A DNA stretch of 64,000 bases, taken from NCBI RefSeq assembly GCF_030272615.1, contig NC_081411.1, positions 210,816,744 to 210,880,743 on the forward strand, in the 5' to 3' direction. The notes under the pieces were generated by a model. It saw only the letters and a program-made list of their open reading frames with translations. It was not told the origin of the DNA and did not search any database. This stretch comes from Cryptomeria japonica (Eukaryota; Streptophyta; Pinopsida; Cupressales; Cupressaceae). A program made the position numbers and the translations under genes. Of this stretch, positions 22,941-34,335 are shown piece by piece (position 1 is the stretch's first letter; each line of letters opens with the position of its first letter).

Positions 22941-23529
22941 AACATGGATTTTACCTTTCGATTGACATATGTTGGTCAAATTATTTTCACAACCTCTTGA
23001 TTTCTTCTTACTCATCAGTATAGCATAATTCGATGACCTCTGTTTATGCTGATCGGTGCGAGTTATCCCACTAGTCTCATCGGGCTTCGAGATAGCTTAA
23101 AGTACGTTCAAGCGATGGGCATAATATCCTCGATGTCTTTTCCATCAACATATCTCATCCTAGTACACTATGTCTCCTCAGCATAAGCTTTGACCCTTTA
23201 TCACCGTAACCTTTACCGATGCATTTTACTTTTGCCAGTGTCCAATGGGATAGGTATTACTGATAGCATCATCGGCTATCGACAATACAATATTTCTCCA
23301 TTGCCACTAGTGTGCGTTGTGCTGATGGACTTCGTCAATATATTCTATCTCCATCACATGCTTCTACTTGTGTGTTACCATCGATTTAAATTTTTCCGAT
23401 AGTGGAGATTTCATATTTCATGTTGGAATTCTGACGAACACGTGATTTTTTTTAAAAAAGAGCAATTTTGCGCCATCATTATATGCGGGGTCAAGGTGCA
23501 AAAAATGGGAGGAAGCGGGAAAAATTGTT
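22941..23529. other. intergenic DNA, no gene seen
   Basis: Moderate GC with frequent ATCG/TCGG words, perhaps a non-autonomous element body. No protein recognised and no clear terminal repeats. Confidence 0.45.
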
Positions 23530-23739
23530 GTAGATAGATGCTCAGCAACAACTGTACAAGAGGTTGGTCCTTTTTTTCTTGTCATTAATATTTTTTTGCA
23601 AGTTCCTTTGCTTTCCCTGTATTCTCTTGTTTAGTTTGTATAATCGTATTGGCTTTGGAAAAATATGGATCCTCAACCTCCTTAAACTCTCCATTCTGCA
23701 GCTGCCAGTTATAAAGACAGGTCACTGAACATACCAATC
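23530..23739 (-). repeat. copy A of a ~200-bp repeat flanking element 2
   Basis: Closely matches 31948-32160 in the same orientation (shared CTGTACAAGAGGTTGGTCC, then TTGCAAGTTCCTTT and GGAAAAATATGGATC). On the minus strand both copies keep a common frame with NGE.KEV.DPYFSKA and a Lys/Glu-rich tail (KELAKK), and differences are mostly synonymous or conservative. Element 2 inserted directly after this copy. Confidence 0.6.
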
Positions 23740-25328
23740 TGGTGCAGGAGCACCCTTTCAAGCTCTCCCTCCTTTTTCTTTTGTTGGTATTATGATTCTT
23801 ATGAAGCCATTGTATATAAAATAATGAGCCAAGTGCTCATAGGTCCTAGGTAGGGTCCTAGAGGGGATCTTAGGGGTCATAAGTCAAAATTGTGATTGCT
23901 TTGAAAATGGAGGTTATGTGTGTCCTAGAGGCATTTAGGGGTCCTTCATATCATGGTGGTGACCTTAGGTTGGCCCATTGTGGGTCTAGGAGTCATGAAG
24001 AGCAACATTGGGAAAGTTGCTCAAAAGTTGCATGACAACTTTTAAAAGTTGTCAAGCAACTTTTCCACCATGTTGTCAAAATTATTAGGTTGGCATGGAA
24101 AACCCTAAATGTGGCACACCAATGAGGTATGGGTAGTATAAGATTTTTTAAACCCTAAGTTAAAGGGCTGGTTGTTAGAGATTGTACAGCTCAAGCAAAC
24201 TATATTGATTGTGACTATTTTTGAGTTACCAGTCTGTTTGAATGAAGTTACCGAGCAAACAAATGGATTGATTTGTGATCAAGCCTATGTGGAATGTTTT
24301 CTGTGGTGTATATCTCTTCATTTTGAGTGATTAGATTAGCTTTTTGATTACCGGTTGAGTGTGTTTGTAAATAGTTTGTGAATTGAAGTCTTACTGTCCA
24401 GTTTTGGACCGGTTTGAGTAAATGAAGTCTTGACTCCATTCCCCATTGTGGAACCACCATGAAACCATGGGGAATGGATGTGGAGACTCTGTACTATAGT
24501 CCCAAGCAAGTAGGGCTTTTGAACATGCAAGGAGGCCAAGCATATACCCATTCCTAGGCTAGACTAGATAGTGCCCGATTAGGAATGGTTGTTGGTGCAG
24601 AGGTCTTGGAGACCAAGGTTGATTAGTGGAGCGTGCATCCTTTGAAGGAAGTGTAGAGGAGTGAGTGAAGCCTCATTGGTGTGAAGGAGGAGCCTCCACC
24701 AATCCAAACAAGGTGGCTAGAATACAAAACCTTCACTGTGACCCAGACAGACTCTAAAAACCCTCACAAAAACCCTCAAAAACCTTAAAATCCAGCAAGG
24801 ACAGAGTACGGACACCTGGAGGCCTAAAACCTAGAAAATATTTGAGTCCTTGCCAAATTAATGGTAGTCCTTTTTGGGAGATTGTGTTGTTTGTGCATCG
24901 TTTATGAGAAGGAGCCCTAGAAGACCGGTTAGGAGGCCTAATTGGTCCTAATCCTTGTAGCCCTTTCTAAAGGCAAAAACACTAAATTGTGAAATTGGTA
25001 AGGGGTTAAAGGCTTGAAACCTCTTGGGGGCTCATGAATGGGTGGAAAAACCTTGAAAAAGACTTGAAACAACTTTGCTAAGACCTTGGGAAATGTGGAA
25101 CAAGCTTAGCCCTTATTAGCCATAGTAAGGGGATTTGAGTCTCATGAGTAGGTGAGACCTTAGGAGCAGCATTGCAAATAATTGGTGGGTGGATTGGGCA
25201 TGGTCAAGGGATTTATCAAGCAAAGGGAAGTCCTAAAGACCCTAGGGTGTGTAGAGAACACCAGGTGATCCAAGGAAAGGATCCAAGAGCATAGACTAGG
25301 CTAGTCTATCCCATACCCCATCCCATCA
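23740..25328 (+). repeat. 5' LTR of element 2
   Basis: TGGTGCAGG...CCCATCA, matching 30027-31616 closely along its length. It contains a TATATAAA word at 23813 close to the LTR start and several AAAACCCTCA-type runs near 24770. No protein gene. Confidence 0.9.
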
Positions 25329-25331
25329 GAT

Positions 25332-25343
25332 TGGTATCAGAGC
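25332..25343 (+). other. primer binding site of element 2
   Basis: TGGTATCAGAGC three bases after the LTR end: the classic plant PBS complementary to the 3' end of initiator tRNA-Met. Confidence 0.9.
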
Positions 25344-25368
25344 AATTTAAAGACTTGTTGGACTGTGT

Positions 25369-26520
25369 ATGTCTCTATATACTGGTGAATCAGTAGGGGA
25401 GAGTAGAATGGTTACTAATGCAAAGCTAGCTAGAGAGGTGGAAGAACAAAAGGAGAAAAATAGACTCCTTGAAGAAGCTGTGAGTGAGATGAGGGATAAA
25501 CTGTAGGAAGTGATGAATCAGAGTACATAAGGACCTTGGGATGAAGACACCAAGGGTAAAGGAAAGAAGACTATAGACATAGATGACATTATCCCTGAAC
25601 CAGATCCCTTGTTCAATGAAGAACCTTTTGTGAAAGCTATTAAGGCCTTCAACACCAAAGACTTTGAAGGATTGCCACATTTTAGTGGAAGAATGGATAT
25701 AGACACTGTTATGGAATGGATTGAGGGCATGGAAAACCACTTTGAGTGTGAAGGAGTGATAGAGGCTCAGAAGGTTAAAGTTGCCAAATCAAGATTAAGG
25801 GGAGCAACTTTGACATGGTGGAAGTACCTGTAAGAAGAAAGAGTTAGTATGGGGAAGCTACCTATTGTAAATTGGAAAGCTATGGTGGGTAAGATTAAGG
25901 AGAACTACTTACCAGAGGATTACGAAGTCCAACTTCATAAGAAGAGACAAGGATTGAAGCAAAAGGATCTTGATGTGGCCTCCTACACAGAGGAGTTTCA
26001 GAAGCTATGTCTTAGGTCCAAAGTCCAAGAAGATGAATCCATTAAGGTGGCTAGGTATCTGAGTGGCCTAAAGTGGAACATTCAAGAGGAGATAAGCCTA
26101 TGGACTCCTACTACTATCCAGAAGTGTCATCAGCTTGCTGCCAACGTAGAAGAGAGGAACAAAAGGAAAGGAGACTCCCATAACAGGGGTAGAGGTAGAG
26201 GTAGAGATCAAGTGAACCACCGAGGTGGTTACCAAAGCAAGTCAAGTGAGTAGAGGAACCAAGGAGAAGCCAAGTTGACTGAACATGGTAGTGAAACCAG
26301 TCTTAGAGGTGGACATTCTAGAGGAAGAGGTGCACAAGGTGGACCAAATAGGGGTAGAGGTACCGGCAGAGGTAACTCCTATTTTGCAACTATGAAGTGT
26401 TACAATTGTGGACAATTGGGACACCCGACATATAGATGTCCTGACAATCCTACATCATCCAATAGTGGAAAGAGGGTTGCTTATGCACATGAAGACTCTT
26501 CAAGTAGTAAAACACCTGAG
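25369..26520 (+). pseudogene. gag: gag of element 2
   Basis: Start chosen at ATG 25369, 41 bases after the LTR, in frame with all later gag pieces. The N-terminal region is helical and charged, followed by the capsid domain (LPHFSGRMDIDTVMEWIEGM, ATLTWWKYL, YTEEFQKLCLRSKV). Next come an Arg/Gly-rich tail (RGRGRGRD, RGTGRG) and a zinc knuckle CYNCGQLGHPTYRC at 26398-26439 (CX2CX4HX4C, intact). Stops occur at 25504 (TAG), 25528 (TAA), 25831 (TAA) and 26251 (TAG), each most simply a former Gln codon. It runs in one frame into protease, so gag-pol was a single polyprotein. Confidence 0.88.
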
Positions 26521-27045
26521 GTGGATCATATTGAATCAAAGAGTGGAGAAAATTTGATGTTCAATAGGGTCTTGATAAGACAGCCAGTCAAGAGTGAACC
26601 TAAGCATAGGAGAGCATTGTTTAGGGTAAGGTGCAAGATTCTTGGTAAAGTGTGCAAGGTGATAGTTGATTCAGGCTCAACTAATAATATCATATCAGAA
26701 GAGGCAGTTAGGAAGCTGAAACTCACAAGGATACCCCACACTAACCCATACAAGGTGACATGGTTGAATCATGAGCAGAGTGTGTTGGTCAATGAACAGA
26801 CTTGGGTAGAGTTTTCCATTGGAGGATAAAAGGATAGAATCCTTTGTGATGTGTTGCTAATGGATGCATGTCACTTGTTGCTAGGAAGACCTTGGCAATT
26901 TGATAGGAAGGTGATCTATGATGGAGAGGAGAAATCCATTTCCTTTAAGAAGGACAACAAGACCTTTAAAATTCAGTCTTTGACAAAGAATGAAGAAGGA
27001 ACTTCAAAGACACCTAGTGTCTTAATGGCTACTGGTAAATAATTT
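26521..27045 (+). pseudogene. aspartic protease of element 2
   Basis: Same frame as gag. The catalytic motif VIVDSGSTNNIIS is intact at about 26660. The second half has LLMDACHLLLGRPWQFDRKV after a TAA at 26827. A further TAA is at 27040. It would mature the gag-pol polyprotein inside the particle. Confidence 0.85.
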
Positions 27046-28530
27046 TTGAACTTGCTACATGAGGAGGAGATAGTGAAGTGTGCCATCTTTGTGAAACCAA
27101 AGGAGGAAGAAGACAAGTTGCAGACAGAATTACCCAAGGAGGTGAAGCACATGTTGCAAGAGTATAAGGACATAGTGAGTGATGGGACACCTGCAACACT
27201 CCCACCTAGAAGGTCTATAAGTCATCAGATAGACTTTGTTTCCGGTGCATCCTTACCTAGCAAGGCTGCATATAAGCTCACACCTGATTAGAACAAAGAG
27301 GTAGCAAGGTAAGTGCAGGAGTTATTGGAACAAGGACTAATTAAGAAGAGCATCAGCCCATGTGCAGTCTCGGTAGTGCTAGCATCAAAAAAAGGAGGTA
27401 AGTGGAGACTTTGCACTGACTCAAGAGCAATTAATAGGATTACCATAAGGTATAGGTTTCCTATTCCTGGAATAGAGGATCTAATGGATTATTTAGGAGG
27501 GGCTATGTATTTTACCAAGCTAGACCTTAAAAGTGGTTATCACCAGATAAGAATTAAGGAGGGTGATGAGTGGAAGATTGCTTTTAAAACCACAGGTGGA
27601 TTGTATGAATGGCTTGTAATGCCATTTGGACTCACCAATGCTCCAAGCACCTTCATGAGGTTGATGAATGAAGTGTTGAAGGATTTACAGGCAGATTTGT
27701 GGTGGTGCATTTAGATGACATTCTCATCTATAGCAGAACCAAAGAAGAGCACCTTGAGCATTTGAGGTTGGTATTAGAGAGGTTGCATGATGAGAAGCTA
27801 TCCATCAACCTAGAGAAGTGTGACTTCTTGAAGCAAGAGTTGGTTTGCTTAGGATTTGTGGTGTCTAAGGGAACCTTGAAGATGGATCCAAGTAAAGTGG
27901 AGGCAATCATGAATTGGCCTGCACCTAAAATGGGGACTGAGGTAAGAAGTTTCCATGGATTAGCTCAATTCTATAGGAAGTTTGTGAGGAATTTCAGTGG
28001 CATATGTGCACCAGTCCTTGACACCATCAAAGGAGGTCTTAAAACTAAGCTTAAATGGATAGAGCAGGCTGACAAAGCATTTCAATTGTTGAAGCAAGAA
28101 ATAGCCACAAAACCTATCCTTCTCCTACCTACGTTTGATAAGCTATTCACTTTGGAGTGTGATGCAAGTGGAATTGTAGTAGGAGGTGTGTTGAGTCAAG
28201 AGGGAAGACCTGTGGCATTTTTCAGTTTGTAGCTTAATGAAGCAAAGAAGAAGTACTCAGCCTATGACCTTGAGCTATATGCATTAATGCAGTCTCTAAA
28301 GAAGTGGAGACATTATCTACTCCCAAAGGAATTTGTAGTGTTCAAAGACAATCAGGCATTGAGTTACATCAACACTCAAGAGAAGCTAAGCAATAGGCAT
28401 CTGAAATGGATGGAATATCTCCAATCCTTCACCTTCACCATCAAGCATAAGAAGGGATAACTTAACAAAGTGGCAGACGCATTGAGCAGGAAGTTGTTGA
28501 CTGTTCAAGAGTTACAGTTGCAGAGCATAG
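27046..28530 (+). pseudogene. reverse transcriptase and RNase H of element 2
   Basis: RT begins IDFVSGASLPSKAAYKLTPD and has [54 protein letters not shown] and [18 protein letters not shown] 1-nt loss near 27694 shifts the frame. The catalytic box then reads [11 protein letters not shown], with His in place of the usual Tyr. The thumb (LGFVVSKGTLKMDPSKVEAI) and RNase H (LECDASGIVVGGVLSQEGRP, YDLELYALMQSLKKWRHYL, VADALSRK) follow. Stops occur at 27289, 27310, 28230 and 28458. Domain order RT, RH, then integrase is standard for gypsy elements. Confidence 0.92.
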
Positions 28531-30006
28531 GCATAGAGGGTTTCAAAGACCTCTATGAAGAAGATGAAGACTTCTCATCAGCTTACAATGTTTGCAAAGA
28601 GTTTGAGAACCATTTCCATGGTGAGTATGCAGACTACACTCTCCAAAATGGTCTCTTGTTCAAGGGTAACCAGTTGTGTGTACCTAGAGGATCTATGAGG
28701 AAGAACCTCATCCAAGAGAAACATAATGGCAGTTTGAGTGGACACTTTAGGATTAATAAAACCTTAGATTTAGTACAGAGGTACTACTATTGGCCAAAGT
28801 TGCCAAGAGATGTGAAGAGGTATGTAGAGCAGTGTGGTGTTTGCCAAGGAGCCAAAGGTGGATCAAGCAATGCTGGTTTGTATCAACCATTGCCAGTCCC
28901 TAACAGACCTTGGGAATGTATAAGCATGGACTTTGTAGTAGGACTTCCCAAGACTAAAATAGGTATGGACAACATCTATGTGGTAGTAGATATATTTTCC
29001 AAAAATGAGTCATTTCATACCATGTAAGACTACACATGATGCTAGCTATGTTGCACATCTCTTCTTCAAAGAGATTGTTAGGATTCATGGACTCCCTTTA
29101 AGAATTGTTTCAGATAGGGATAGCAAGTTCATGGGTCATTTTTGGCAAACATTATGGAGGAGACTAGGAACTAACTTGTCATTTAGCTCAGCTTACCATC
29201 CACAAACAGATGGTCAAACTGAAGTCATCAATAGAGTGTTAGGCAATTTGTTGAGATGTCTAACTAAGGAATATGGTCAGACATGGGACCTTATCATTCC
29301 TCAAGCAGAGTATGCATATAATGAAAATGTGAATAGAACCACTGGTAGAAGCCCATTTGAGGTTGTGTATGGCAGACATCCAAGGGGAGTATGTGAGTTG
29401 AGAGATCTGAGTAGTTTGGAGATGAAGAGTGGACAAGAAGAGGACTTCACCCAAACCATCAAGGAAGTACAAGAGCAAGTTAAGAAGGCCATCCTTAAAT
29501 CCACTCACAAACTAAAAGCCAAAGTGGATGAGAAAAGGAGAGAAGTTCAGTTCAAGGTGGGTGACTATGTGATGGTCCATTTGAGCAAAGCAAGGATGCA
29601 AAGTGGTAAGCCTACCAAACTGCAGATGAAGAGGGTAGGACCTTGTCAAATTCTGGCAAAATATGGTGAGAACGCATATAAGGTTGATTTACCTTCAGAC
29701 TTAGCCATTTCACCAGTCTTCAATGTTGCTAATCTGGTAATGTATAAGGGAGAGATAGCAGAGCAGACTGAGAACCAAGCCAGGGTGTTACAAGACTTGG
29801 ATGTAAACACCTTACCTCAAGTAAAGAAGCCTAGAGTAGTGGAGATCTTGGAATCAAGAGTGAAGAAGTCTACCAGACACTAGATCTACCTGGAGCACTT
29901 AGTGAAATGGGCAGATCAACCAGTATCTGAAGCTACATGGGTGGAGGAGAGCAAGTTCAAGAAGCTTGGCATAGACCCGGCTCTCATCTCTTCTCCTATT
30001 TCTTAA
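28531..30006 (+). pseudogene. integrase with C-terminal chromodomain of element 2
   Basis: Zinc-binding HHCC domain intact: HNGSLSGHFRINKTLDLVQR, then YVEQCGVCQ. The catalytic core has Asp in SMDFVVGLP, Asp in VSDRDSKF and Glu in YHPQTDGQTEVINR. One extra A in the AAAAA run at 29001-29005 restores the frame lost in RT. The GPY/F-like region GPCQILAKYGENAYKVDLPS is followed by a chromodomain (VVEILESRVKKSTRH, then IYLEHLVKWADQPVSEATWV) with a TAG at 29881 in its middle. It ends at TAA 30004. The chromodomain would have guided insertion toward particular chromatin. Confidence 0.92.
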
Positions 30007-30011
30007 TTGTG

Positions 30012-30026
30012 TGTAGAGGGGGAGTA
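30012..30026 (+). other. polypurine tract of element 2
   Basis: TGTAGAGGGGGAGTA immediately before the 3' LTR. This is the expected plus-strand primer position. Confidence 0.85.
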
Positions 30027-31616
30027 TGGTGCAGGAGCACCCTTTCAAGCTCTCCCTCCTTTTTTTTTTGTTGGTATTATGCTTCTTATGAAGCCATTGT
30101 ATATAAAATAATGATCCAAGTGCTCATAGGTCCTAGGTAGGGTCCTAGAGGGGATATTAGGGGTCATAAGTCAAAATTGTGATTGCTTTGAAAATGGAGG
30201 TTATGTGTGTCCTAGAGGCATTTAGGGGTCCTTCATATCATGGTGGTGACCTTATGTTGGCCCATTGTGGGTCTAGGAGTCATGAAGAGCAACATTGGGA
30301 AAGTTGCTCAAAAGTTGCATTACAAGTTTTAAAAGTTGTCAAGCAACTTTTCCACCATGTTGTCAAAATCGTTAGGTTGGCATGGAAAACCCTAAATGTG
30401 GCACATCGGCCGAGGTATGGGTAGTATAATATGTTTTAAACCCTAAGTTAAAGGGTTGGTTGTTAGATATTGTATGGCTCAAGCAAACTGTATTGACTGT
30501 GACTATTTTTGAGTTACCAGTCTGTTTGAATGAAGTTACCGAGCAAACAAATGGATTGATTTGTGATCAAACCTATGTGGAATGTTTTCTGTGGTGTATA
30601 TCTCTTCATTATGAGTTATTAGATTAGCTTTTTGATTACCGGTTGAGTGTGTTTGTAAATAGTTTGTGAATTGCAATCTTACTGTCCAGTTTTGGACCGA
30701 TTTGAGTAAATGAAGTCTTGACTCCATTTCCCATTGTGGAACCACCATGAAACCATGGGGAATGGATGTGGAGACTCTGTACTATAGTCCCAAGCAAGTA
30801 GGGCCCTTGGAAATGTATGGAGGCCAAGCATATACCCATTCCTAGGCGAGACTGGATAGTGCCCGGTTAGGAATGACTATTGGTGCAGAGGTCTTGTAAA
30901 GCAAGGTTGATTAGTGAAGCATGCATCCCTTGAAGGAAGTGCAGAGGAGTGAGTGAAGAGTCATTGGTGTGAAGGAGGAGCCTCCACCAATCCAAACAAG
31001 GTGGATAGAATACAAAACCTTCACTGTGACCTAGACAGACTCTAAAAACCCTCACAAAAACCCTCAAAAACCTTAAAATCCACCAAGGACAGAGTACGGA
31101 CACCTGGGGGCCTAAAACCTAGAAAATCCTTGATTCCTTGCCAAATCAATGGCAGTCCTTATTGGGAGATTGGGTTGTTTGTGCATGGTTTGTGAGAGGG
31201 AGCCCTGGAAGACCATTTAGGAGGCCTAATTGGTCCTAATCCTTGTAGCCCTTTCTGAAGGCAAAAACACTAAATTGTGAAATCAGTAAGGGGTTAAAGG
31301 CTTGAAACCTCTTGGGGGCTCATGAATGGGTGAAAAAACCTTGAAAAAGACCTGAAACAACCTGGATAAGACCTTGGGAAATGTGGAACAAGCTTAGCCC
31401 TTATTAGCCATAGTAAGGGGATTTGAGTCTCATGAGTAGGTGAGACCTTAGGAGCAACATTGCAACTCATTGGTGGGTGGATTGGGCATGGTTAGGGGAT
31501 TCCTCAAGAAAAGGGAAGTCCAAAAGGCCCTAGGGTGTGTAAAGAACACCAGGTGATCCAAGGAAAGGATCCAAGAGCATAGACTAGGCTAGTTTATCCC
31601 ATGCCCCATCCCATCA
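30027..31616 (+). repeat. 3' LTR of element 2
   Basis: Matches the 5' LTR end to end, with scattered, largely transition differences. It ends CCCATCCCATCA and is followed by AAATC, the probable right target duplication. Confidence 0.9.
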
Positions 31617-31621
31617 AAATC

Positions 31622-31947
31622 TCCCTACTTATTATTCACTATCTTTCTGTCATCAAAATCTTTAGGTCTCAAAAATCTTTAATATCATTTGAGATTGATC
31701 CATCACAAGGAAACCGATAGATCTGATAAATTGACTTTACTATCCATTCCTAAATTTTGATATAATTTGATCTTGTGTGACGAGAATCCTAAACAAAAGT
31801 CCATAATTGAATAAGGTGCTCCTCCCCTTGGCTATTTCTCATGTTAAGACTCAATTCCTCAGGCCACATACTCCTAAAACTTCCATATAATAAGATTAAA
31901 TGCATCAATAATGAGTAAAACTTAAAATTAAGGCAATTATTAGGACA
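31622..31947. other. intergenic flank of element 2, no gene seen
   Basis: Before insertion of element 2 this followed 23739 directly, so the two ~200-bp repeat copies were once only a few hundred bases apart. Confidence 0.5.
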
Positions 31948-32570
31948 CAATTGCTACAAATAGATGTTGGGTAGGAACTGTACAAGAGGTTGGTCCTTTT
32001 TTTCTTGTCATCAAGATTTTTTTGCAAGTTCCTTTTCTTTCCTTGCATTCTCTTGTTCACTTTGTTTAATGGTATCCGCTTTGGAAAAATATGGATCGTC
32101 AACCTCCTTAACCTCTCCATTCTTGGGCTGCCATTTACAAAGACAAGTCGCTTCATAGCTTCTAGAGGGGTCAACAATTATCTATGAATGTAAACCCTTC
32201 CAACCCTCAAAATAGCTCTTTGTATGGAAGCAACTTTTCTAGGTGCAATTGCTAGCTAGAAATTGTAGAGGAGAAAACATCTATTCATGTGATGTTGCTA
32301 GGTTTATGCCAATGCCAACTTGGTTGGTTACTATAACCATTACCTATTCAATAGCTTGATACTTGTCATCTGAACTAAGGAAGTGTTCCAATGAATGAAG
32401 CTTCAATGATAATATCTCTTTGCTAGGACCACATAATGTTGCAACCATGGCGAATGGATTCTAAAGATATCGACCAAGAGCCACAACACGCCTCACAATC
32501 TCATAAATTTTTCCCTACACATTGAATTCATCATCATAAACAAAATTTGAAATGAGTCCTAATGGATATT
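31948..32570 (-). pseudogene. unrecognised coding relic on minus strand
   Basis: Reading from high to low coordinates, protein-like sequence appears in pieces: KIYEIVRRVVALGRYL, then NPFAMVATLCGPSKEILSLK and LHSLEHFLSSDDKYQAIE. Nearer 32150-31960 a piece NGEVKEVDDPYFSKADTIKQ is followed by a Lys/Glu-rich helix ending in AKKS and TGA. The last piece is also found at 23530-23739 with mostly synonymous differences. I do not recognise the family; it is probably a transposon-borne protein. No intact start or continuous frame remains. Confidence 0.4.
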
Positions 32571-32899
32571 GATTCTATCATGTAGAATCATTTTGAGTTG
32601 GAGGCTTGAAATATAAGTTATTTATCTCATTTTATTTGTTAGTTGCATATTTTGTTATGGGTTAATAGAAATCTGGGTATTGTATAGAACTTTAAAAGAA
32701 AGTAGAATCCAATCAAGCACTATATTTTATTTGAAGTTATCAATAATTTTGACTTGTTTTCTTCATAATGTGTATCTTGAATAGTTTATCTTAATATTAT
32801 CTTTCTTGTATCCTGTAGCAGTTTTGGAAGAATTATCATAATTTCATTTGAATCATTGGATCTTTATATAAATTGGTGGATAAGTCTGTAACAATGATA

Positions 32900-33420
32900 T
32901 TAATAATAGGATCTGTTATTAATAGGACATTTTGTAAAGCTTTAAAAGGCTAGGCTCCTAACAGGGCGAACTTCAGAAGAGTTCAAAATACTTGTGGGTA
33001 TTCATCCCCACCGTGGTTTTTCCCATTTGGGTTTCTACGCTAAAACAATTATGTCAAGTGGTGAATGCTTTTGTGGTTATGATTACTATGGTTGAATTGC
33101 TTAACTGCTAAATCCACTTTGATACATTATGACAATCGGCAACAATCTGAAATATGTTTTAACTACTGTTAGTAAAGTATTTGAATGGTTAAGTTAAATT
33201 ATTAAGGTTTTCAAGTTGTTTCACTGTTAGTTTGTTCTAACAGTCAACCGGTTTATCTTGTTAGTATTATTGCATTTGAAGTTTAGTGTTTAAACCCATC
33301 AGTTTAGAGTTTGCCTTGAGAAGTTAATTTTGAGTTTAGTGAAATTCTATACAATTTTCTTTTAACTGATTCACCCCCCCACTCTCAATAGTTGAACGGA
33401 TCCTTATTCTTTCATCATAC
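32900..33420 (+). mobile_element. copia-like LTR (R/U5) relic
   Basis: Contains CCCACCGTGGTTTTTCCCATTTGGGTTT (33009-33034) and, later, ACTGATTCACCCCCCCACTCTCAATAG (33367-33393), the wording typical of the downstream half of plant copia LTRs. It lies directly upstream of copia integrase/RT relics on the same strand. The left boundary is not defined. Confidence 0.4.
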
Positions 33421-33480
33421 CATCATCCTACTATAAGATATTTCAATTTTTTTGGTAGAAAATTTTATATCAAGAGAAAT

Positions 33481-34335
33481 GAGGATGTTGGAAAATTTGA
33501 TGCAAGAAGTGATGAAGGTATCCTCTAGGGATATTATACATAGAGAAAAGCCTACGAGTGCTATAATAAGAGACTGAGAAAGATAGTTGAGAGTGCAAAT
33601 ATGAAAGTGGATGAGAACCTTGGGAAGGAGATCAAAGCTTATGATGATGGTCAACATGTTGTCTTAGCTCCTATTCAACCTAAAGAGCCTAAGAAGAATG
33701 ATCTAGTAGAGATTGTTAATTTGAATGTTACTGCTATTTGTGATGATGTGCAGGAACCTGAGGATCAGAACAATCAAAATATTCTGAGGTGTGTTAGATT
33801 GAATCATTCTGAAAATTAGATTATTGATGAGAAGAATAAAGGTGTGATGACTAGAAAAGGCTAGCTGCAGAAGAAGTATGTTTGATTTTTACATTTGAAC
33901 CTAAAGATATTATTGAATCCTATAAAGATGAAAACTGGATAAGAGCCATGGAACAAGAGTTAGAACAAATTGAAAAGAACAACGCTTGGGAGCTTGTGCC
34001 TAGACCTAAGGATAAAAATTTTATTGGTACTGAATGAGTTTTCAAGAACAAACTAAATAGAGCTAGTGATGTTGTCAGAAATAAAGCTAGACTAGTCTCT
34101 AAAGGGTATTCACAGCAAGAAGGGACTGATTATGAAGAAAATTTTACTCCATTTGCCAGAATTTAAGTTGTAGCTGTTAGATTATTACTTTCTTATGCTT
34201 GTTATAAACATTTCAAGGTATATCAGATGGATGTCAAATCTGTATTTTTTAATGGTGACCTATTACATTGAGCAACCTGATGGATTTTCATTGTCGAATG
34301 ATGGAGACATGGTATGTAAGTTGAAGAAAGCACTT
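33481..34335 (+). pseudogene. Ty1/copia integrase C-end and reverse transcriptase relic
   Basis: 33481-33819 gives GKFDARSDEGIL then KAYECYNKRLRKIVESANMK, the linker after copia integrase. After a frame change, 33893-34335 gives [58 protein letters not shown] and, one frame over, YYIEQPDGF...CKLKKALYM. These are the opening motifs of RVT_2. Multiple stops and frameshifts. Everything before the integrase end and after KALY is missing. Confidence 0.85.

Larger units (their letters stand above)
23740..31616 (+). mobile_element. element 2: Ty3/gypsy chromovirus
   Basis: Complete 7.88-kb LTR retrotransposon. Both LTRs start TGGTGCAGGAGCACC and end CCCATCCCATCA (1,589 and 1,590 bp). The flanking pentamers CAATC (23735-23739) and AAATC (31617-31621) fit a target duplication with one change. 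An initiator-Met-type PBS follows the 5' LTR and a polypurine tract precedes the 3' LTR. The internal 4.7 kb holds one gag-pol frame ending in a chromodomain, which places it in the chromoviruses. RT/RNase H wording suggests a Galadriel-like lineage, but that is a guess. The polyprotein has about eleven in-frame stops and two compensating frameshifts, so it is dead. Confidence 0.93.

Noticed and set aside
22682-23529. MULE or Helitron ends
   Set aside because: The tandem units and ATCG-rich tract suggested an element, but no matching terminal inverted repeats or Helitron 3' hairpin with CTRR could be found by eye.
23813-23820. TATATAAA near the start of the element 2 LTR as its promoter
   Set aside because: Only ~75 bp into the LTR, which would leave almost no U3. 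Such words are common here, and no other promoter feature supports it.
24248-24551. Overlapping minus-strand frames in element 2 LTRs (also 30536-30839)
   Set aside because: Present in both LTRs only because the LTRs are copies. No protein family character, and antisense to the element.
25426-25740. Minus-strand 104-codon frame over gag of element 2
   Set aside because: Antisense shadow of a well-supported gag frame.
25369-30006. Alternative genetic code with TAA/TAG as Gln
   Set aside because: Elements 1 and 3 also have TGA at Arg and TAG at Trp, LTRs and PBS are plant-type, and the RING gene uses normal stops. Methyl-cytosine deamination explains the pattern.
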